A stretch of 9,083 bases of DNA, taken from an uncultured Collinsella sp. Lineage in GTDB: Bacteria; Actinomycetota; Coriobacteriia; Coriobacteriales; Coriobacteriaceae. Shown here in pieces: positions 5,725-9,083 of this stretch (the stretch's first letter is position 1; every line of letters begins with the position of its first letter). Location of the stretch: positions 1 to 9,083 of the forward strand of contig CABUSE010000048.1 in NCBI GenBank assembly GCA_902494135.1, read 5' to 3'. The translations under genes and the position numbers were made by a program. Below the pieces are notes generated by a model. It had not been told where the DNA came from. It worked only from the letters and a program-made list of their open reading frames with translations, and made no database searches.

Positions 5725-6465
5725 TTAGGCAAACATGACCTTGTCGAACGTATAGAAGCCGGGTTCGCGGGTGACGAGCTTCTGCGCGGCTGCCAAGGCG
5801 CCGTTGACAAAGATCTGACGGCTCGTGGCGCGGTGGGTGAGCGTGACCTCCTCGTCCTGGCCAAAGAAACTAACCTCGTGCACGCCGGCGACGGTGCCGC
5901 CGCGCAGCGAGTGCATTCCGATCTCCTTGGGGCCACGCGCGCCGCACATGCCCTCGCGGCCATAGACGGGGTGGTAGCCTGCCTCGGGTTCAGCTTCGAC
6001 GACGGCGTCGAGCAGTAGCTTGGCGGTGCCGCTCGGGGCGTCGACCTTTTGGTTGTGGTGCGTCTCGACGATCTCGCAGTCAAAGCCGGGCAGCTCGCGT
6101 GTGGCCTGGGCCACTAGATGACGCAGGGCTGCGATGCCGATGGAGTAATTGCCCGAGTGCATGACACGGGCATTCTGGCCCAGCTCACGCAGGCGGTCCA
6201 TCTGCTCAGGTGAATAGCCCGTGGTGCCGGAAACGAGTGCGGCGCCCGTGCGCTCGACATAGGCGACGACGGCATCGAAGGTCACGACGTTCGAGAAGTC
6301 GATAATCACATCGGCAGCCGGTGCGTTCTCGAGCTCGCTCAAGTCGAAGCCAATCTGGGCCACGATATCAAAAACGGGCTGACCGGCGGCGTCGACAATG
6401 CTTTCGGCGGTGGTGCGGATGAGCGAGCCCATGCGGCCCGTTCCCATAATGACGGTCTTAATCAA
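5725..6465 (-). CDS. dapB: 4-hydroxy-tetrahydrodipicolinate reductase
   Basis: Reduces the DapA product to tetrahydrodipicolinate using NAD(P)H. The 246 residues are near the family norm. The nucleotide-binding motif GTGRMG is at 8-13 and SGTTGY at 79-84. The catalytic signature ETHHNQKVDAPSGTA is at 134-148, with His136 and Lys140 corresponding to E. coli His159 and Lys163. The start codon is TTG at 6465-6463. The next Met (residue 7) would remove the first beta strand, and GGGAG sits 9 nt upstream of the TTG. The start overlaps the end of the dapA coding region by 8 bp, a layout typical of translational coupling and consistent with DapB acting directly on the DapA product. Confidence 0.96.
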   Translation of the reverse strand: MIKTVIMGTGRMGSLIRTTAESIVDAAGQPVFDIVAQIGFDLSELENAPAADVIIDFSNVVTFDAVVAYVERTGAALVSGTTGYSPEQMDRLRELGQNARVMHSGNYSIGIAALRHLVAQATRELPGFDCEIVETHHNQKVDAPSGTAKLLLDAVVEAEPEAGYHPVYGREGMCGARGPKEIGMHSLRGGTVAGVHEVSFFGQDEEVTLTHRATSRQIFVNGALAAAQKLVTREPGFYTFDKVMFA

Positions 6466-7348
6466 GCAGACCAGCTCCCTTCAGAGCATCGGTAAGTGCG
6501 GATCGCGTGTCGTCTGCCATGGGGCACAGCGGCATACGGTAGTTTGCCTCGATCATGCCCATCTGGGCGAGCGCTTCCTTAACGGGGATGGGGTTGACCT
6601 CGCTAAAGAGGGCGTTGATGAGCGGCTGGCCGGCAATCTGGATATCGCGGGCGCGCGCTACGTCGCCGTCCAGATAAGCGCGGCACATGTCGTGTACGAG
6701 CTGCGGCTGCACGTCTGCCCACACGCTGATGGTGCCCGAGGCACCCAGGCTCATGAGCGGCACGGTAAGTGCGTCCTCGCCCGAGTACATGCGGAAGTCG
6801 TCGGACAGCAGGTGGGCGATCTTGGCCGCGTAGGCGACGTTGCCCGACGCTTCCTTAATGCCCATGATGTTGGGATGTGCGGCCAGGCGCTCCACGTTGT
6901 GCTCGCTGATACCGCAGCCGCAACGACCAGGGATGTTGTACAGGATGCAGGGGATGTCCACGGCATCGGCGACGGTCTTAAAGTGCTGATAGATGCCCTC
7001 TTCATTGGACTTGTTGTAGTAGGGGGTAATGAGCAGCAGGCCATCGGCTCCCAAGCCTTGGTAGGTGAGCGACTTGGTGAGCATAGTTTGCGTGGAGTTG
7101 GAGCCCGAGCCGGCGATGACGGGGACGCGTCCTGCAACATGCTTGACCACGGCGGCGACAACGGAGTTGTCCTCGTCGTCGGTCATCGTGGCGCTCTCGC
7201 CGGTGGTGCCCAGGGTGAGGATGGCGTCGGTGCCATTTTGTAAGTGGAAATCGATAAGGCGCTCGAGTGCGTCAAAGTCGACGCTGCCGTCCTTTTTAAA
7301 CGGCGTAACCAGGGCGACGATTGAGCCCTCGAGATTGCGGATGTCCAT
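6458..7348 (-). CDS. dapA: 4-hydroxy-tetrahydrodipicolinate synthase: C-terminal part of the joined frame, possibly translated on its own
   Basis: Condenses pyruvate with aspartate semialdehyde, the committed step of DAP/lysine synthesis. Starting at Met474 of the joined frame gives 296 residues, the usual DapA length. A TIM barrel is expected. Using DapA numbering, Thr48-Thr49 are in GTTGES, Tyr111 is in PYYNKS, Tyr137 and Arg142 are in YNIPGR, and the Schiff-base Lys165 is in GIKEASG. All align with E. coli Thr44/45, Tyr107, Tyr133, Arg138 and Lys161. AAGGAG stands 6 nt before this ATG, an ideal site, so independent initiation is credible. The E. coli lysine-inhibition residues His53, His56 and Glu84 align with Asp57, Asp60 and Thr88, suggesting weak or no allosteric control by lysine. 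The end overlaps the dapB start by 8 bp. Confidence 0.9.
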   Translation of the reverse strand: MDIRNLEGSIVALVTPFKKDGSVDFDALERLIDFHLQNGTDAILTLGTTGESATMTDDEDNSVVAAVVKHVAGRVPVIAGSGSNSTQTMLTKSLTYQGLGADGLLLITPYYNKSNEEGIYQHFKTVADAVDIPCILYNIPGRCGCGISEHNVERLAAHPNIMGIKEASGNVAYAAKIAHLLSDDFRMYSGEDALTVPLMSLGASGTISVWADVQPQLVHDMCRAYLDGDVARARDIQIAGQPLINALFSEVNPIPVKEALAQMGMIEANYRMPLCPMADDTRSALTDALKGAGLLD

Positions 7349-8767
7349 GTTCTTCTCCTTCGCCTCCGCGATCTGGATGCGTTTGTTCCATTGAGCTGCG
7401 ACTGCCAGGCGCTCGTCTTCGGCGCGACGGCGGGCACTTTCGGCGCGCGACTTGGCCAGCAGCTCTCGGCCGCACGGTAGCACGTCGAGCGTGGCAAAAT
7501 AGTCGCCCGGGCGCTCGGCGCGGCGGATGAGGTCGGCCGAGCCATCGGGGCGCAGTAGGACCTCAGCTGAGCGCAGGCGTCCGTTGTAGTTGTAGCCCAT
7601 GGAGTAGCCATGCGCGCCGGTATCGTGGATCACGAGCAAGTCACCCATATCGATACGCGGCAGCTCGCGATCGATGGCGAACTTGTCGTTGTTCTCGCAC
7701 AGATTGCCCGTAATGTCGTACTTGTTTGTGACGGGCGCCGCGGTCTTGTCGGCGCCACCCGGCTGACCCATTACCGTAATGTGGTGGTAGGCGCCATACA
7801 TGGCGGGGCGAATCAGATCGACCGCGCTTGCGTCGACACCGATATAGTCCTTGTAGATCTGCTTTTCGTGGATGGCCTTGGTGACCAGGCAGCCGTAGGG
7901 GCCCATCATAAAGCGGCCCATCTCGGTGTAGATGGCCACATCGCCCATGCCGGCGGGAACCAGGATCTCGTCGTAGGCCGCGTGCACTCCCTCGCCGATG
8001 GCGTGAATGTCGTTGGCCTGCTGCTCGGGCAGGTAGGGGATGCCGACGCCGCCAGACAGATTGATGAAGGCGACGTGTGCGCCGGTCTCGCGCTCCAGGC
8101 GCGCGGCAAGCTCAAAGAGGATGCGCGCGAGCTTGGGGTAGTAGTCGTTGGTGACGGTGTTGCTGGCAAGGAATGCGTGGATGCCAAAGTCCTCGGCGCC
8201 CTTGGCCTTGAGCATGCGGAACGCCTCGAAGAGTTGCTCGGTGGTCATGCCGTACTTGGAGTCGCCGGGGTTATCCATGATGCCGTTGGAGAGTTGGAAC
8301 AGGCCGCCCGGATTAAAGCGGCAGCTGACCGTCTTGGGGATGGGCCCCGCGACGCGCTCAAAGAACTCGATGTGGCTGATGTCGTCAAAGTTGACGATGG
8401 CACCCAGCTTGTCGGCGAGCTCAAAGTCGGCAGCTGGCGTGTCGTTAGACGAGAACATGATGTCGTGTCCCGTGATGCCCAGCGAGCGGGCAATCATGAG
8501 CTCGGTATAGCTCGAGCAATCGCAGCCGCAGCCGTATTCATTGAGAATGGAGATGAGCGCCGGGTTGGGATTGGCCTTGACGGCAAAGTATTCCTTAAAG
8601 CCCGGGTTCCATGCGAAGGCGTCGCGCACCTCTTGCATGTTGCGGCGGATGCCCGCCTCGTCGTATAGATGAAACGGCGTGGGGAACTGCTCGACGATAT
8701 ACTCGAGCGTCTCCTTGTCCACAAACGGCTGCTTGGCCGCATACGCTTCGTTGGGGGTCAATGCCAT
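6458..8767 (-). CDS. lysA-dapA: LysA-type PLP decarboxylase joined in frame to DapA (769-aa open frame)
   Basis: One frame without internal stop encodes two complete enzymes. Residues 1 to about 427 are a fold-type III PLP decarboxylase of the diaminopimelate decarboxylase family, which makes lysine from meso-DAP. Evidence is YFAVKANPN with Schiff-base Lys64, SGGVGIPY (238-245), TEMGR (281-285) where classic LysA has EPGR, the catalytic Cys357-Glu358 in GNLCENND, and HGYSMGYNYNGRLR (386-399). Residues 428-473 form a charged, probably helical linker rich in Arg, Glu, Ala and Lys. Residues 474-769 are DapA. ATG 8767 is the start: an in-frame TAG lies 18 bp upstream and GAGG lies 10 nt before it. 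A lysine riboswitch controls the leader. Whether one bifunctional protein or two proteins result is open, because a good ribosome-binding site precedes Met474. Confidence 0.92.
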   Translation of the reverse strand: MALTPNEAYAAKQPFVDKETLEYIVEQFPTPFHLYDEAGIRRNMQEVRDAFAWNPGFKEYFAVKANPNPALISILNEYGCGCDCSSYTELMIARSLGITGHDIMFSSNDTPAADFELADKLGAIVNFDDISHIEFFERVAGPIPKTVSCRFNPGGLFQLSNGIMDNPGDSKYGMTTEQLFEAFRMLKAKGAEDFGIHAFLASNTVTNDYYPKLARILFELAARLERETGAHVAFINLSGGVGIPYLPEQQANDIHAIGEGVHAAYDEILVPAGMGDVAIYTEMGRFMMGPYGCLVTKAIHEKQIYKDYIGVDASAVDLIRPAMYGAYHHITVMGQPGGADKTAAPVTNKYDITGNLCENNDKFAIDRELPRIDMGDLLVIHDTGAHGYSMGYNYNGRLRSAEVLLRPDGSADLIRRAERPGDYFATLDVLPCGRELLAKSRAESARRRAEDERLAVAAQWNKRIQIAEAKEKNMDIRNLEGSIVALVTPFKKDGSVDFDALERLIDFHLQNGTDAILTLGTTGESATMTDDEDNSVVAAVVKHVAGRVPVIAGSGSNSTQTMLTKSLTYQGLGADGLLLITPYYNKSNEEGIYQHFKTVADAVDIPCILYNIPGRCGCGISEHNVERLAAHPNIMGIKEASGNVAYAAKIAHLLSDDFRMYSGEDALTVPLMSLGASGTISVWADVQPQLVHDMCRAYLDGDVARARDIQIAGQPLINALFSEVNPIPVKEALAQMGMIEANYRMPLCPMADDTRSALTDALKGAGLLD
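7346..7360 (-). promoter_or_regulatory. Internal ribosome-binding site in front of the DapA segment
   Basis: Read on the minus strand, AAGGAG (7360-7355) is followed by six bases (AAGAAC) and then ATG (7348-7346). Strength and spacing are at least as good as for the annotated start at 8767. It lies inside the joined frame, encoding Lys-Glu-Lys-Asn just before Met474. Confidence 0.65.
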
Positions 8768-8777
8768 GTCCCGTAAA

Positions 8778-8844
8778 CCTCGCTATCCAGACGGCGCCAT
8801 CTGCGCATCGAATCCGCATAGCGTGGACCCAATGTCCGGATAGC
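8778..8844 (-). promoter_or_regulatory. Riboswitch expression platform with mutually exclusive helices around the ribosome-binding site
   Basis: Minus-strand reading. GCTATCCGGAC (8844-8834), which includes the 3' strand of aptamer helix P1, can pair over all 11 positions (one G-U) with GTCTGGATAGC (8792-8782), leaving GAGG (8781-8778) free. Alternatively CCACGCTAT (8826-8818) pairs with ATAGCGAGG (8786-8778), 8 of 9 positions, burying GAGG. Both compete for ATAGC. Lysine binding would lock P1, remove the first option and favour the second, turning translation off. No terminator hairpin with a T-run is seen. Confidence 0.7.
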
Positions 8845-8999
8845 GCTCCCGCATTGCTGCAGACAGTCCTGCGGGTGTTTCCCGCAGGCCCACCAGGTTG
8901 TTCGTGCCCGAAAAGCCCAGTTCGGCGGGTTTCGCCTCCCCACGGGGTCAAAGCCTGCCGGCTCGCCCGCGGTTCTTCGTGCCCGCGCCTCTATCAAGT
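8836..8999 (-). promoter_or_regulatory. Lysine riboswitch (L-box) aptamer
   Basis: Upstream of the lysA-dapA-dapB-dapH operon, the minus strand carries the L-box landmarks in order: GATAGAGGCGCG, GGGGAG, GCCGAA, GGACTGTC, and GGGAGCGCTATC at the 3' end. P1 is GATAG (8995-8991) with CTATC (8843-8839). Part of P2 is CCGCGGG (8972-8966) with CCCGTGG (8946-8940). P4 is a perfect 8-bp hairpin CCTGCGGG / CCCGCAGG (8888-8868, loop AAACA). P5 is CTGC / GCGG (8862-8849). The length of about 160 nt is normal. These RNAs bind lysine and repress lysine genes, which fits the downstream operon exactly. Confidence 0.9.
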
Positions 9000-9006
9000 G
9001 GTAACG

Positions 9007-9035
9007 ACCCTACCACGTTGCACTTTACCAAACAA
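9007..9035 (-). promoter_or_regulatory. Candidate promoter of the dap operon
   Basis: On the minus strand, TTGTTT (9035-9030), a 17-bp spacer and TAGGGT (9012-9007), preceded by TGG as in an extended -10, would start RNA near 9000, immediately before the riboswitch P1 helix. Both hexamers are weak matches, so the position is supported mainly by geometry. The -10 lies in an inverted repeat GTGGTA / TACCAC (8998-9016) that could be an operator. Confidence 0.4.
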
Positions 9036-9083
9036 GAGTATTCGTATATAACGTTTAAAAAATGCAGGGATATGCTAGAAACA

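Noticed and set aside
5236..7243. Plus-strand open frames of 260 and 281 codons opposite dapH, dapB and dapA
   Set aside because: They have repetitive His/Asp/Gly-rich sequence typical of reverse-complement frames of biased genes, and they cross gene boundaries of a well-supported operon.
7610..8668. 352-codon open frame on the plus strand opposite the decarboxylase
   Set aside because: Antisense to conserved catalytic blocks of the LysA domain. No family resemblance and no matching upstream context.
8836..8999. T-box leader instead of lysine riboswitch
   Set aside because: No T-box-type conserved 3' sequence or specifier stem was seen, whereas several L-box blocks occur in the correct order and spacing.
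8611..9051. Open frames on both strands across the riboswitch region
   Set aside because: The region is explained by conserved lysine-riboswitch blocks and helices, and the translated frames show no recognisable protein.
9036..9083. Divergent plus-strand promoter or gene start at the right edge
   Set aside because: The stretch is AT-rich and could hold a promoter, but no hexamer pair at normal spacing and no start codon with a ribosome-binding site can be supported in the few bases available.

Overview
This is a high-GC bacterial chromosome segment. Gene content, protein style and the acetylase-type diaminopimelate (DAP) pathway point to a Coriobacteriia actinobacterium, most likely Collinsella or a close relative. 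That assignment is from recognition, not from a search. All genes but one are ordinary housekeeping genes and no phage, CRISPR or transposase gene is visible. The interest lies in gene architecture, RNA regulation and intergenic repeats.

Left half, plus strand (1-4790): the 3' part of a class I/II PLP aminotransferase close to LL-DAP aminotransferases; a ~200 bp spacer with a 14-bp perfect palindrome and a strong hairpin; L-lactate dehydrogenase (ldh) with a good terminator; a DUF2974/Mbeg1-like alpha/beta-hydrolase gene bracketed by two copies of a 31-bp palindromic repeat; a 19-bp tandem duplication just upstream of an NdpA/YejK-family nucleoid-associated protein gene; and a hairpin terminator with T-rich flanks on both strands, which can serve the convergent operons.

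Convergence zone (4790-4965): no credible gene, but several stem-loops, including a perfect 12-bp stem directly after dapH and a UUCG-capped hairpin. This is probably a structured RNA or a dispersed repeat.

Right half, minus strand (9035 to 4966): a lysine-biosynthesis operon. From its 5' end it holds a candidate promoter, a lysine riboswitch, one uninterrupted reading frame joining a LysA-type decarboxylase to DapA, then dapB (TTG start, 8-bp overlap with the preceding frame) and dapH. The riboswitch leader has mutually exclusive helices around the ribosome-binding site, so translational shut-off by lysine is predicted. DapA, DapB and DapH carry out consecutive steps from aspartate semialdehyde plus pyruvate to N-acetyl-2-amino-6-oxopimelate. 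An aminotransferase (possibly the one at the left edge), a deacetylase and the DapF epimerase would be needed to reach meso-DAP. LysA then makes lysine.

The least expected features are the LysA-DapA joined frame, which also carries an embedded ribosome-binding site exactly where an independent DapA would start, and the structured or repeated intergenic elements.
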